The notes under the pieces were generated by a model, which searched no databases, was not told the origin of the DNA, and saw only the letters and a program-made list of their open reading frames with translations. From Paracoccus maritimus (GTDB lineage Bacteria > Pseudomonadota > Alphaproteobacteria > Rhodobacterales > Rhodobacteraceae): a stretch of DNA of 64,000 bases. The DNA is taken from the NCBI RefSeq assembly GCF_025195095.1, contig NZ_JANAVZ010000007.1, positions 124,001 to 188,000 on the forward strand, read 5' to 3'. How positions within the stretch are numbered: the first letter of the stretch is position 1; each line of letters begins with the position of its first letter. Positions 43,397 to 52,815 of the stretch are shown piece by piece. Both the position numbers and the translations under genes were made by a program.

Positions 43397-44437
43397 ATGA
43401 CTGACTTCGCCTGCCGGCTGCATGCCGCCCACGATCTTCGGGTCGAGGATCAGCCCGAACCACGGCCCGCGCCCGGCGATGCCCTGATCCGCGTCCTGCG
43501 GGGCGGCATCTGCGGATCTGACCTGCACTATTATCACGACGGCGGATTTGGTCCGGTCCGTGTTCGGGAACCGATGATCCTGGGTCACGAGGCCGCCGGG
43601 GTCGTCGAAACCGCGCCTGCGGGATCGGGACTGCGCACAGGGCAGCTTGTCGCGCTGTGCCCGTCGCGCCACTGCGGGGAATGCGAATTCTGCGCCGCAG
43701 GCCAGAACCGCCACTGCCTGAACATGCGGTTCAACGGGTCCGCCATGCGGTTGCCGCATGAGCAGGGCTTCTTCCGCACCCATATCTCGCACCCGGCGGG
43801 GCAATGTGTTCCGTTGCGGGACGGCGTGACGGCCGAGGCCGCGGCGGGAGCCGAACCGCTGTCGGTCTGCCTGCACGCGCTGAACATGGCCCCGCCTCTG
43901 GAAGGCCAGCGCGTTCTGGTCACCGGCGCGGGCCCGATTGGCGCGATCTGCGTAGCCTTGGCCCGTCTGCGCGGCGCGGCCGAGATCGTGGTCACGGATG
44001 TGCAGGATTTCACGCTGGCGATCGCGCGTCGCATGGGCGCTGACAGGGTGGTAAATGTGGCCGCCGATCCCGATGGGCTGAACGACTATGCGACCGGAAA
44101 GGGGCGGGTCGACGTGGTGCTGGAATGTTCCGCCAATCCGCACGCCATCGCGCAGGCCATCGGTGTCACCCGGCCGCAGGGCACGGTGGTCCAGATCGGC
44201 GTGGGAGGCACCATGCCGCTGCCCCTGAACCTGATCGTCGGCAAGGAATTGCGCCTGGTCGGCACGCATCGCTTCGACGCCGAGTTCAGCGAGGCGGTGC
44301 AAATGATCGGCGAAGGTAGGATCGACCTGTCGCCGATGGTGACGCAGGTGCTGCCGGCCAAAGATGCGGTGCGGGCGTTCGACATGGCCGGAGACCGCAG
44401 CAAGGCGGTCAAGGTCCAACTTGATTTCACGGCATAA
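43397..44437 (+). CDS. idnD: L-idonate/L-gulonate 5-dehydrogenase
   Basis: 346 residues, zinc medium-chain dehydrogenase. Catalytic zinc C39, H64, E65; structural zinc C93, C96, C99, C107 (CGECEFC...HC) intact; NAD motif GAGPIGAICVA. Closest family is L-idonate 5-dehydrogenase. Beside uxuA and uxuB-type genes the most economical role is oxidation of L-gulonate at C5 to D-fructuronate (known in Chromohalobacter), or of L-idonate to 5-ketogluconate. Sequence alone does not separate the two. Confidence 0.85.
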   Translation: MTDFACRLHAAHDLRVEDQPEPRPAPGDALIRVLRGGICGSDLHYYHDGGFGPVRVREPMILGHEAAGVVETAPAGSGLRTGQLVALCPSRHCGECEFCAAGQNRHCLNMRFNGSAMRLPHEQGFFRTHISHPAGQCVPLRDGVTAEAAAGAEPLSVCLHALNMAPPLEGQRVLVTGAGPIGAICVALARLRGAAEIVVTDVQDFTLAIARRMGADRVVNVAADPDGLNDYATGKGRVDVVLECSANPHAIAQAIGVTRPQGTVVQIGVGGTMPLPLNLIVGKELRLVGTHRFDAEFSEAVQMIGEGRIDLSPMVTQVLPAKDAVRAFDMAGDRSKAVKVQLDFTA

Positions 44438-44449
44438 CAGGAGGGGTGG

Positions 44450-45658
44450 ATGCGACACACGTGGCGCTGGTTCGGGAAGCAAGACAGGGTTTCCATTGAC
44501 GACATGCGTCAGGCCGGTGTGCAAGGTGTCGTGACGGCGCTTCACCAGTTGCCGACCGGTGCTGTCTGGCCAATGGACCAGATCGCCCGCAGGCAGGACG
44601 AGCTGGCGATGATGAAGGACGGCACGCCATCCGGGCTGGCGTGGGAGGTGGTCGAAAGCCTGCCGGTCAGCGAGGCGATCAAGACCCAGACCGGCGAATG
44701 GCGCGCTCATGTAGAAAGCTGGATCGCCTCGATGCGCAACCTCAATGCATCCGGCATCGACGTGATCTGCTACAATTTCATGCCCGTTCTGGACTGGACG
44801 CGGACCGATCTGGCGTGGAAGCGCCCGTCCGGGGCGACCTGCATGCGTTTTGATTTCATCGATTTCGCGGCGTTCGACATCCACATCCTGCAGCGCCGCG
44901 GCGCGGCCGAGGATTTTTCCGACGAGATCCGATCCGAGGCCGCACGCCGTTACGCCGAAATGGATGACCCTCGCCGTGAACAGCTTGCCGGGAACGTGAT
45001 TTTCGGCCTGCCCGGCGCTGCCGAACGCTTCAGCCTTCAGGATGTCCGTGACCTGCTGGACAGCTATGCGCCGGTGACGGATGCGGTCCTGCGCCGGAAC
45101 TTCCACGATTTTCTTGAATTGGTCGTGCCGGTCGCGCAGGAAATCGGTGTGCGGCTGTGCTGTCATCCCGACGATCCGCCCTTCGGCCTTCTGGGTCTGC
45201 CGCGCGTCATGTCGACCGAGGCCGACTATGCGGAACGCGTGGCGGCGGTCGATCTGCCGGCAAACGGCATCACGCTGTGTTCGGGGTCGCTGGGTGCGCG
45301 TCCCGACAACGACCTGCCGGGCATGATGGACCGGTTGGGGGATCGGGTGCATTTCCTGCATCTGCGCAATGTCCGGCGCGACGGCGATGATATTCGCGGC
45401 AGCTTCTTCGAGGACGAACATCTGGGCGGACAGACTGACATGGTTGCGCTGGTGGCGTCCGTCCTGCGGGAAGAGGCGCGCAGGCGCCGCGCCGGACGCG
45501 CGGATGCGTCAATCCCCATGCGGCCCGACCATGGGCAGGACATTCTTGACGATATCGGCCGCGGCGGACAGCCAGGTTATCCCGCCATCGGCCGGCTGAA
45601 AGGTCTTGCCGAACTGCGCGGGATCGAGGCCGCCCTAAGCCACAAGGGGGTCGCATGA
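44450..45658 (+). CDS. uxuA: D-mannonate dehydratase
   Basis: 402 residues, TIM-barrel UxuA family (not enolase superfamily). Removes water from D-mannonate to give 2-keto-3-deoxygluconate. Landmarks: TWRWFGKQDRVSIDDMRQAGVQG at the start (shortened form RWFGKQD), ICYNFMPVLDWTRTDL, CCHPDDPP and NGITLCSGSLGARPDNDLP with metal ligands, and FLHLRNVRRDG. Usual length about 395. Four-base overlap with the reductase gene. Confidence 0.96.
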   Translation: MRHTWRWFGKQDRVSIDDMRQAGVQGVVTALHQLPTGAVWPMDQIARRQDELAMMKDGTPSGLAWEVVESLPVSEAIKTQTGEWRAHVESWIASMRNLNASGIDVICYNFMPVLDWTRTDLAWKRPSGATCMRFDFIDFAAFDIHILQRRGAAEDFSDEIRSEAARRYAEMDDPRREQLAGNVIFGLPGAAERFSLQDVRDLLDSYAPVTDAVLRRNFHDFLELVVPVAQEIGVRLCCHPDDPPFGLLGLPRVMSTEADYAERVAAVDLPANGITLCSGSLGARPDNDLPGMMDRLGDRVHFLHLRNVRRDGDDIRGSFFEDEHLGGQTDMVALVASVLREEARRRRAGRADASIPMRPDHGQDILDDIGRGGQPGYPAIGRLKGLAELRGIEAALSHKGVA

Positions 45659-47112
45659 CGACGCGCCTGACCGATCTTGACGACCTGCCTGCCAACGTCC
45701 TGACCCCGCGCTATGACCGTACTGCGCACGGAACCGGGATCCTGCATCTTGGGCTTGGCGCCTTTCATCGCGCGCATCAGGCGGTGGCAACCGATGATGC
45801 GTTGGCCGATGCGGGCGGAGACTGGCGCATCCTGGGCGCAAATCTGCGCAGCCGCGACGTGTCACAGGCCATGGGGGAACAGGATGGGCTTTATACGGTG
45901 TTGATCCGTGACCGGCAGGACCAAGCCCGAATCATCGGCGCGCACAGCGCGGCGCTTGGCGGCGATCCTGCCGCGATCCTGCGCGCGGCGTGCGATCCGG
46001 CGATCCGCATTCTGTCACTGACAGTATCGGAAAAGGCCTATGGCATCGACCGGGCCGCGATGGATGTCGACGACGACCACCCCGCCGTGGCGGCCGACCT
46101 GCAAAGGCCAGATGCGCCGCAGGGGGTTCTGGGGATCATCACGGCGGCGCTGTCGAAGCGCCGATCGAACGGTATCAGCCCCTTCACGGTCCTGTCCTGC
46201 GACAATCTGCCCGATAACGGTCCCCTGTTGCGCGCAGGCGTTCTTGGCTTCGCGCGGCGCACCGACAAGGCACTGGGGGGCTGGATCGAAGACGAGGTTG
46301 CTTTTCCGGCGACGATGGTGGATCGCATCACCCCCGCCACGACCGACAAGACGCTGCAGGATGTGCGGGATCTGACCGGGCGTGACGATCTTGCTGCTGT
46401 TGAGACCGAACCGTTCAGCCAATGGGTGATCGAGGATCATTTCCCCCAAGGCCGCCCGACATGGGAGGCGGGCGGCGCCGAATTTGTCCGCGACGTTCGC
46501 TCGCACGAGGCGATGAAGCTGCGAATGCTGAACGGCGCGCATTCGCTGATCGCCTATGCAGGGCAACTGCTGGACCTGCCACATGTCCGCGACGCGGTCG
46601 CCGATCCTCAGTTGGCACCGCTGATCTTGCGGCACATGCAGGCCGCCGGTGAGACATTGCCAAGGGGCGCGGGGCTTGATCCCGACCGCTATGCACGGGC
46701 ACTGATGGACCGCTTCGCCAACCCTGCGATTGCCCATCAGACGCGACAGATCGCCATGGACGGGACCGAGAAGCTGCCGCAGCGCTGGTTCGCACCGACC
46801 GCCGATACCCTGAAGACGGGCGGCGATACGCGCCCCTTCGCGTTCGCCGTGGCAACCTGGCTGGCTTGGCTGGCCGCGCTTGCCGACCGGGACGAGACCC
46901 CGAACGACCCGCGTGGGCCTGCGCTGCTGAAATTGACTCGCGAGGCAGGGGGCGATTCCGGGACGCTTGCCGGATCGGTACTGGCATTGCCCGGCCTGGT
47001 GCCGACAGGCGTGACAGGCAGCACTGACTTCATGCGGACTGTCGTCCGAAAGCTGACCGAGATCCGCAGTCTCGGCCTGCGCGAGGTCATGAAGCAAGAG
47101 GCGGTCGCGTGA
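45655..47112 (+). CDS. uxuB: mannitol dehydrogenase family, likely fructuronate reductase
   Basis: 485 residues, long-chain secondary-alcohol dehydrogenase. N-terminal HLGLGAFHRAHQA is the NAD-binding GxGxFHRAHQ signature; the catalytic Lys and Asn-His lie in MKLRMLNGAHSLIAY. Placed between UxuA and KDG kinase it should interconvert D-fructuronate and D-mannonate. Mannitol or altronate activity is possible for the family. Coupled to both neighbours by overlaps. Confidence 0.9.
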   Translation: MTTRLTDLDDLPANVLTPRYDRTAHGTGILHLGLGAFHRAHQAVATDDALADAGGDWRILGANLRSRDVSQAMGEQDGLYTVLIRDRQDQARIIGAHSAALGGDPAAILRAACDPAIRILSLTVSEKAYGIDRAAMDVDDDHPAVAADLQRPDAPQGVLGIITAALSKRRSNGISPFTVLSCDNLPDNGPLLRAGVLGFARRTDKALGGWIEDEVAFPATMVDRITPATTDKTLQDVRDLTGRDDLAAVETEPFSQWVIEDHFPQGRPTWEAGGAEFVRDVRSHEAMKLRMLNGAHSLIAYAGQLLDLPHVRDAVADPQLAPLILRHMQAAGETLPRGAGLDPDRYARALMDRFANPAIAHQTRQIAMDGTEKLPQRWFAPTADTLKTGGDTRPFAFAVATWLAWLAALADRDETPNDPRGPALLKLTREAGGDSGTLAGSVLALPGLVPTGVTGSTDFMRTVVRKLTEIRSLGLREVMKQEAVA

Positions 47113-48017
47113 TGCATAAATCCGTCCTTTCGATCGGTGAATGCATGGTCGAGCTGTCGCAATCCCCGCAAGCCGGGTTGTGGCAGCTAGGTATCGCTGG
47201 CGACACGCTGAACACCGCCTGGTATCTGCGCCGCCTGCTGCCCGCAGATTGGCAGATCGGCTATTTCACCCGTGTCGGGACCGGAGAGTTCTCGCGCAAG
47301 GCTGTCGATTTTCTGGCCGCCGAAGGCATACTGACGCGTCATGTCGGACAGGATCCCCGGCACGAGATCGGTCTCTATGCGATATCGCTGGCCGATGGTG
47401 AACGCAGCTTCAGCTATTGGCGCGACAATTCGGCGGCGCGTCGGCTTGCCGACGATCCGCAGGTGCTGGCCGACGCCTTGCAGGGTTGCGGCATCGCCTA
47501 TCTTTCGGGAATTACCGTCGCGATCCTGTCACCCGGTGGACGCGCGGCGCTGTTCGAAGCGCTGCGGCAGGCGCGCGCGCAGGGCACACAGATCGTGTTC
47601 GACCCGAATTTGCGTCCACGCTTGTGGTCGGACGCCCACACGATGTGCGACCAGACCCAAACCGCTGCCGCGCTGGCCGATCTGATCCTGCCCAGCCATG
47701 ACGATGAACGCGATCATTTCGGCGACGCCGATCCGCTGGCCACGGTCGCGCGCTATCTGTCCTGCGGATCGCGTCAGGTGATCGTCAAGGCGGGTGGCGC
47801 GGCGATCCATTTCGGCGGTGCCGAAGGCGCAGGTGTGGTGGACGGGCTGGAACGCGCGGTGCCCGTGGACACGACATCGGCGGGCGACAGCTTCAATGCG
47901 GGCTACCTGGCCGCGCGATTGCAGGGTGCCGGGATCGAGGCATCCATACGCAGCGCCCATGATCTGAGCCGCAAGGTGATCAGTCACCGGGGCGCACTGG
48001 TGGTCGAGGCCGTCTGA
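47109..48017 (+). CDS. kdgK: 2-keto-3-deoxygluconate kinase (PfkB family)
   Basis: 302 residues. PfkB fold: GECMVELSQ at the start, the C-terminal signature DTTSAGDSFNAGYLAA with catalytic Asp, and IVFDPNLRPRLW in the middle, a KDG kinase landmark. Phosphorylates KDG to KDPG for cleavage by an aldolase encoded elsewhere. Last gene of the operon. Confidence 0.9.
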   Translation: MMHKSVLSIGECMVELSQSPQAGLWQLGIAGDTLNTAWYLRRLLPADWQIGYFTRVGTGEFSRKAVDFLAAEGILTRHVGQDPRHEIGLYAISLADGERSFSYWRDNSAARRLADDPQVLADALQGCGIAYLSGITVAILSPGGRAALFEALRQARAQGTQIVFDPNLRPRLWSDAHTMCDQTQTAAALADLILPSHDDERDHFGDADPLATVARYLSCGSRQVIVKAGGAAIHFGGAEGAGVVDGLERAVPVDTTSAGDSFNAGYLAARLQGAGIEASIRSAHDLSRKVISHRGALVVEAV

Positions 48018-48060
48018 TGGTTCAGGCGCATGAAACCGTGATGCGTGCATGCGAACAAAC

Positions 48061-48088
48061 GCAGGTGACAGGCTAGCCCGTCACCTGC
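48061..48088 (-). terminator. hairpin at the 3' ends of kdgK and amidohydrolase
   Basis: Nine-bp stem GCAGGTGAC / GTCACCTGC with an 11-nt loop that contains the amidohydrolase stop codon (48073-48075). On the minus strand it is followed by GTTTGTT, so it may terminate that gene; on the plus strand it could also stop the uronate operon. Confidence 0.45.
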
Positions 48089-49245
48089 GCGACGCAGCGG
48101 ATGAAGACACGAGCGGCGGGTGCGATCAGCGCGTCGGGGAAATCGTAGTCCGGGTTGTGCAGGCTGGCGACGTCCTGTCCCGCCCCAAGCAGGAACATCG
48201 CCGCACGGGCGCCGCCGCCGAAACGGCCGAAATCCTCGGACGCGCGCATGGGAAGGCCGTCGGCCCGGATCGCGATGTCCTCGGCGAGCAGTGCGTTGCG
48301 CAGAATCTCCGTCGCCTCGGGGTCGTTCTCGCAATGCTGAAACACGTCGTGCCAGCTGATCGCGAACTCCAGCGTGCTTTCCCGCGCTGCGTCGGCAACG
48401 GCCCGGCTTGCCTCGGTGACCAGCCTGTCCATGCCGCTGTCCTGCCGGGTTCGCAGTGTGGCCCAGATCTGCGCCTCGCCGGGCGCGATGCCGAATGCCT
48501 GTTCGCCCATCGACGCATGGGTGATCGTGACCAACGAGAAATCCGGATCAGAGACGGCCCCGCCGGTGCCAAGCGCGGTCAGGCGCGGAATCAGCTCGGC
48601 CAGCGCATTCGCGGGCGAGATCCCGTGTTCGGGTTGCGATGCGTGTGCCGTCCGCCCGGTCAGGATGATCTTCATGCCGCGCGAGGCACAGTTCATCGGT
48701 CCTTCCGCCAGCATGGCCATGCCGCGCGCAAGGCCCGGATAATTGTGCAACGCCAGCGCCACATCCGGCCTTATCTTCGCAAAGCGAGGATCGGCGATCA
48801 CCTTTGCCGCACCCGAACCGTCTTCTTCGGCGGGCTGAAACATCAGGATCACACGCCCCTGCCGGGGTCGGTTGCGCCCCAGCCAGCGCGCGACCGTGGC
48901 CAGAATCGCCATATGCCCGTCATGACCGCACAGATGTGCCTTGCCCGGCACCGTCGAACGATAGGGACGCGACGATATTTCCTGGATCGGCAGAGCGTCC
49001 AGTTCGCAGCGCAGCATCAGCGTCGTGCCCGCATTCGCGCTGTCATAGACCGCCGCGACACCGTGCCCGCCCAACCCGGTCAGGATTTCGTCCGGCTGCG
49101 TCGGTGACAGCATCGCGATCACGCGATTCGCGGTTTCGACCTCTTGTCCCGACAGTTCGGGGTGGCGATGCAGCTGCCAGCGCCATTCCGTCATCTCGGC
49201 AACGTCGCGGTCCGGCACCATCTGCATGTCGTCGGTCAGGTCCAT
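48073..49245 (-). CDS. M20 family amidohydrolase (HipO/IAA-amino-acid hydrolase type)
   Basis: 390 residues, cytosolic. Start at 49245 has GAGGA 5 nt upstream. Metal ligands: LCGHDGHMA, EEDGSGA (catalytic Glu before) and SLHNPDYDFPD; early RRQLHRHPELS-like segment WRWQLHRHPELSGQE. Dimerisation domain in the middle (TGRTAHASQPEHGISP). Hydrolyses N-acyl amino acids or similar amides. Convergent with the uronate operon and possibly independent of it. Confidence 0.92.
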   Translation of the reverse strand: MDLTDDMQMVPDRDVAEMTEWRWQLHRHPELSGQEVETANRVIAMLSPTQPDEILTGLGGHGVAAVYDSANAGTTLMLRCELDALPIQEISSRPYRSTVPGKAHLCGHDGHMAILATVARWLGRNRPRQGRVILMFQPAEEDGSGAAKVIADPRFAKIRPDVALALHNYPGLARGMAMLAEGPMNCASRGMKIILTGRTAHASQPEHGISPANALAELIPRLTALGTGGAVSDPDFSLVTITHASMGEQAFGIAPGEAQIWATLRTRQDSGMDRLVTEASRAVADAARESTLEFAISWHDVFQHCENDPEATEILRNALLAEDIAIRADGLPMRASEDFGRFGGGARAAMFLLGAGQDVASLHNPDYDFPDALIAPAARVFIRCVAQVTG

Positions 49246-49333
49246 CGCGATCCTCGTCAACAGGTTCATCGGTCAGTTGCTGGATTGCGCGGGTTTGGCG
49301 GCGGGTCAAGACGCTGGCCGAGGTCAGAGCGTC

Positions 49334-50242
49334 TCAGGAAGCATGCTCGGCCTCTGACAAGGTCGCGGTCAGCCACGCACGAAACGCCTTCAGGGCGGCA
49401 AGGTCGTCCTTGGCCTTGGGCCAGACCAGCCAATACGCCCCTGGCCCCGGCACCGCGGGTCGCAGGATCGGTTGAAGTCTGTTTTCGGCAATCTCGATCT
49501 GCGCAAGATAGTCGGGCAGCAGTGCGATCCCCAGGCCCGAGATCGCCGCCTGAATCATCATCGAGAACTGGTCCATCATCATCCCGTCGGGACGGGCGGG
49601 GGCTGCGGCACCCTGTCCGGCGAACCATGCCGGCCACGCGCCAGGACGCGTCTCAAGTTGCAACAGCACCCTGTCATGCAGATCGGTGGGACCGGTGATG
49701 GGTCGGTTTTTCAGGTAGTCGGGCGCAGCGCATGCCGTCATCCGTTCGTCGAAAAGCTTCAGGTGGCGTGCATCGGGCCAGTCGTCATGACCGAAGCAGA
49801 TCATCGCGTCGAACGGCTCGGCATCGAAATTGAACCGCGCGAAGCGTGTCGCAAGATTGACCGAGACGCCGGGATTGGCCGACAGGAAATCGGGCAGCCG
49901 GGGCGCCAGCCAGCGTGTGCCGAAGGTCGGCAGAACCGCCAACGTCAGGGTGCCGCCATCCGGATTGGCGATCAGCGACATGCTGGCGCGCTGCACGATG
50001 TCCAGCGCGGACGAAATCTGCCCGAAATATCGTCGCGCCGCGTCGGTCGGAACAAGACGTTTGCGCTGACGTAAGAACAGTTGCTGTCCCAGCTGCGTCT
50101 CAAGCGTCTGGATCAGGCGACTGACCGTGCTTTGGGTCAACGACAGATCATGTGCTGCCGCGGTCACGGATCCTGTGCGCATCACCGCATCGAAGGCCAG
50201 CAGAAGACTGAGATTGGGCAGGAACCGTCTGGCGCGCATCAT
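49334..50242 (-). CDS. LysR family regulator (GcvA-like)
   Basis: 302 residues. N-terminal helix-turn-helix (SLLLAFDAVMRTGSVTAAAHDL and SLTQSTVSRLIQTLE) and a two-lobe effector domain. Divergent from the glutaryl-CoA dehydrogenase gene with 102 bp between starts, the classical placement for a LysR activator of that operon (GcdR-type role, inferred). ATGs at 50242 and 50239. Confidence 0.92.
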   Translation of the reverse strand: MMRARRFLPNLSLLLAFDAVMRTGSVTAAAHDLSLTQSTVSRLIQTLETQLGQQLFLRQRKRLVPTDAARRYFGQISSALDIVQRASMSLIANPDGGTLTLAVLPTFGTRWLAPRLPDFLSANPGVSVNLATRFARFNFDAEPFDAMICFGHDDWPDARHLKLFDERMTACAAPDYLKNRPITGPTDLHDRVLLQLETRPGAWPAWFAGQGAAAPARPDGMMMDQFSMMIQAAISGLGIALLPDYLAQIEIAENRLQPILRPAVPGPGAYWLVWPKAKDDLAALKAFRAWLTATLSEAEHAS

Positions 50243-50344
50243 TCATCCCATGCATGAACTGATGCGGATTATCCGTTTTCCGCGCCGGTTGCCAAGCGTT
50301 ACAAGTTGCCCCCAGAATGACGTGACCCGTCAAGGAGGATTCAG

Positions 50345-51544
50345 ATGTCCACGAAATCGCACAATGGCGCAGCTTTCACCTGGGAAGATCCGTTCCTGCT
50401 GTCGGACCAGCTTGGCGAAGAAGAACGCATGATCCGCGACAGTGCGGCCGCCTTTGCCGCCGAAAGTCTGGCCCCGCGCGTGCAGGACGCCTATTTGAAC
50501 GAACATACCGACCCCGAGATCTTCCGCGAGATGGGCGCCGCCGGAATGCTGGGTGTCACCGTAGCCGAGGAATATGGCGGCGTCGGCGCGTCCTACGTGT
50601 CTTATGGCCTTGTTGCGCGGGAAATCGAACGCATCGACAGCGGCTATCGCAGCATGGCGTCGGTCCAGTCGTCGCTGGTGATGTTCCCGATCGAAGCCTA
50701 TGGCAGCGAGGAGCAGAAGCAGAAATTCCTGCCCAAGCTGGCCTCGGGCGAATTCATCGGCTGTTTCGGCCTGACCGAACCCGATGCCGGATCCGATCCC
50801 GCCGGCATGAAGACACGCGCCAGGAAGACCGAAGGCGGCTATGTCCTGAACGGGGCGAAGATGTGGATCAGCAACGCCCCAATCGCCGATGTCTTCGTCG
50901 TCTGGGCCAAATCCGAGGCGCATGGCGGCAAGGTGCGCGGCTTTGTCCTGGAAAAGGGGATGAAGGGCCTTTCCGCACCGAAAATCGGCGGCAAGCTGTC
51001 CCTGCGCGCCTCCATCACCGGCGAGATCGTCATGGAGGATGTCGAGGTCGGCGAAGATGCGCTGCTGCCCAATATCGAAGGGATGGGCGGTCCCTTCGGC
51101 TGTCTGAACCGTGCGCGCTACGGGATCAGCTGGGGCGTGATGGGCGCGGCCGAGGATTGCTGGTTCCGCGCCCGCCAATACGGTCTGGACCGCCATCAGT
51201 TCAACAGGCCGCTGGCCGCCACCCAACTGTACCAGAAGAAGCTGGCCGACATGCAGACCGAGATCGCGCTTGGCCTGCAGGCCAGCCTGCGCGTGGGCCG
51301 GCTGTTCGACGAAGGCAAGTTCGCGCCCGAGATGATCTCGATCGTCAAGCGCAACAACTGCGGCAAGGCGTTGGATATCGCGCGTATGGCCCGCGACATG
51401 CATGGTGGCAACGGCATCCAGATCGAATATCACGTGATGCGCCATGCGCAGAACCTTGAGACCGTGAACACCTACGAGGGCACGCATGACGTCCACGCCT
51501 TGATCCTTGGCCGTGCGCAGACCGGATTGCAGGCCTTTGGCTGA
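50345..51544 (+). CDS. gcdH: glutaryl-CoA dehydrogenase
   Basis: 399 residues, FAD acyl-CoA dehydrogenase. AAGGAGG precedes the ATG. Seen: [14 protein letters not shown] (FAD/substrate), [16 protein letters not shown], the GcdH-type LGRxxTG end, and the base E378 in [17 protein letters not shown]. Oxidatively decarboxylates glutaryl-CoA to crotonyl-CoA in lysine/tryptophan breakdown. The following CoA-transferase gene overlaps and fits glutarate activation. Confidence 0.93.
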   Translation: MSTKSHNGAAFTWEDPFLLSDQLGEEERMIRDSAAAFAAESLAPRVQDAYLNEHTDPEIFREMGAAGMLGVTVAEEYGGVGASYVSYGLVAREIERIDSGYRSMASVQSSLVMFPIEAYGSEEQKQKFLPKLASGEFIGCFGLTEPDAGSDPAGMKTRARKTEGGYVLNGAKMWISNAPIADVFVVWAKSEAHGGKVRGFVLEKGMKGLSAPKIGGKLSLRASITGEIVMEDVEVGEDALLPNIEGMGGPFGCLNRARYGISWGVMGAAEDCWFRARQYGLDRHQFNRPLAATQLYQKKLADMQTEIALGLQASLRVGRLFDEGKFAPEMISIVKRNNCGKALDIARMARDMHGGNGIQIEYHVMRHAQNLETVNTYEGTHDVHALILGRAQTGLQAFG

Positions 51545-52679
51545 CGCGCCGCTGAAGGGGCTGAAGGTCGTCGAACTGGCCCGCATCCTTGCGGGCCCGT
51601 GGCTGGGCCAGACCTTGGCCGATCTGGGCGCCGAAGTCATAAAGGTCGAGGCGCCCGAGGGTGACGACACACGGCGCTGGGGGCCACCCTTCATCGACCG
51701 GCCCCGCGCCGATGGCACCAGCGAACGTGTCGCGGCCTATTTCCATGCCGCCAACCGGGGCAAAAGCTCTGTCATCTGTGATTTCCGCGATCCGCAGGAC
51801 CTGGAACGACTGAAAACGCTGATCGACAGCGCCGATGTGGTGATCGAAAACTTCAAGCTGGGCGGCCTGCGCAAATTCGGGCTGGACTACGAAACCCTTT
51901 CGGCCCGCAATCCGGGTCTTGTCTATGCGTCGATCACCGGGTTTGGTCAGGACGGGCCGCGGGCCAGCCAGCCGGGCTACGATTTCCTGATCCAGGGCAT
52001 GTCGGGGATCATGGATCTGACCGGCGAACCGGACGCAGAGCCGCAAAAGGTCGGCGTCGCGTGGATCGACATCTTCACCGGGCTTTACGGCGTGATCGCG
52101 GTGCAGGCCGCATTGGCAGAACGCGCGCGCGGGGGGCTGGGGCAGCGACTGGATCTGTCGCTGCTGGATTGCGGCGTGGCGGTGCTGGCGAACCAGGCCA
52201 CGAATTACCTGCTGGGCGGCACGGTGCCGCATCGTCTGGGCAACGCGCATCCCAACATCGTGCCCTATCAGCTGTTTCCAGCCGCCGACGGGCATCTGAT
52301 CATCGCCTGCGGAAATGACCGGCAATTCGCCGCGCTGTGTGACATACTGGATCTGTCGGATCTGGCGACAAACCCTGATTTCGCAACGAATCCGGCGCGG
52401 GTGGCGAATCGCGACCGGCTGGTGCCGCGTCTTGCCGCGGCCACCCGAAGGCGCAGCCGTGCCGATCTGATCGCCGCGTTCGAGGGCCGGGGCGTGCCGG
52501 CCGGACCGGTCAACGACGTGGCCGAAGCGCTGGCCGACCCTCAGGTTGTTGCCCGCGGCCTGCAGATCGCGCCCGAAGGCATCACAGGACTGCGCAGCCC
52601 GATCGCCATGTCACGCAGTCGGATCGGCAGCGAACGTGCCGCACCCGCCCTGGGCGACGGCGAATGGGGGTTCGAGTAA
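51537..52679 (+). CDS. CaiB/BaiF CoA-transferase (probable succinate-glutarate CoA-transferase)
   Basis: 380 residues from TTG 51537, which begins the family-typical [35 protein letters not shown]; a longer TTG frame starts at 51507. Class III transferase; the catalytic Asp is probably D149 in [13 protein letters not shown]. Gene overlap with gcdH suggests glutarate to glutaryl-CoA conversion with succinyl-CoA as donor, as for human SUGCT. Other acids are possible. Confidence 0.82.
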   Translation: MADAPLKGLKVVELARILAGPWLGQTLADLGAEVIKVEAPEGDDTRRWGPPFIDRPRADGTSERVAAYFHAANRGKSSVICDFRDPQDLERLKTLIDSADVVIENFKLGGLRKFGLDYETLSARNPGLVYASITGFGQDGPRASQPGYDFLIQGMSGIMDLTGEPDAEPQKVGVAWIDIFTGLYGVIAVQAALAERARGGLGQRLDLSLLDCGVAVLANQATNYLLGGTVPHRLGNAHPNIVPYQLFPAADGHLIIACGNDRQFAALCDILDLSDLATNPDFATNPARVANRDRLVPRLAAATRRRSRADLIAAFEGRGVPAGPVNDVAEALADPQVVARGLQIAPEGITGLRSPIAMSRSRIGSERAAPALGDGEWGFE

Positions 52680-52815
52680 GCTTGAGGTCGTATTCGCGCC
52701 GATCCCGGTCCTGGCCACGGTAAGGCCCCTTGCCAGCCGCGCGGCCATGCGCCAACCTGCACAAAATGAAGCCCCTCGGAACGGGGCCGGACCCAAAACG
52801 ACAGGGAACAACCTC

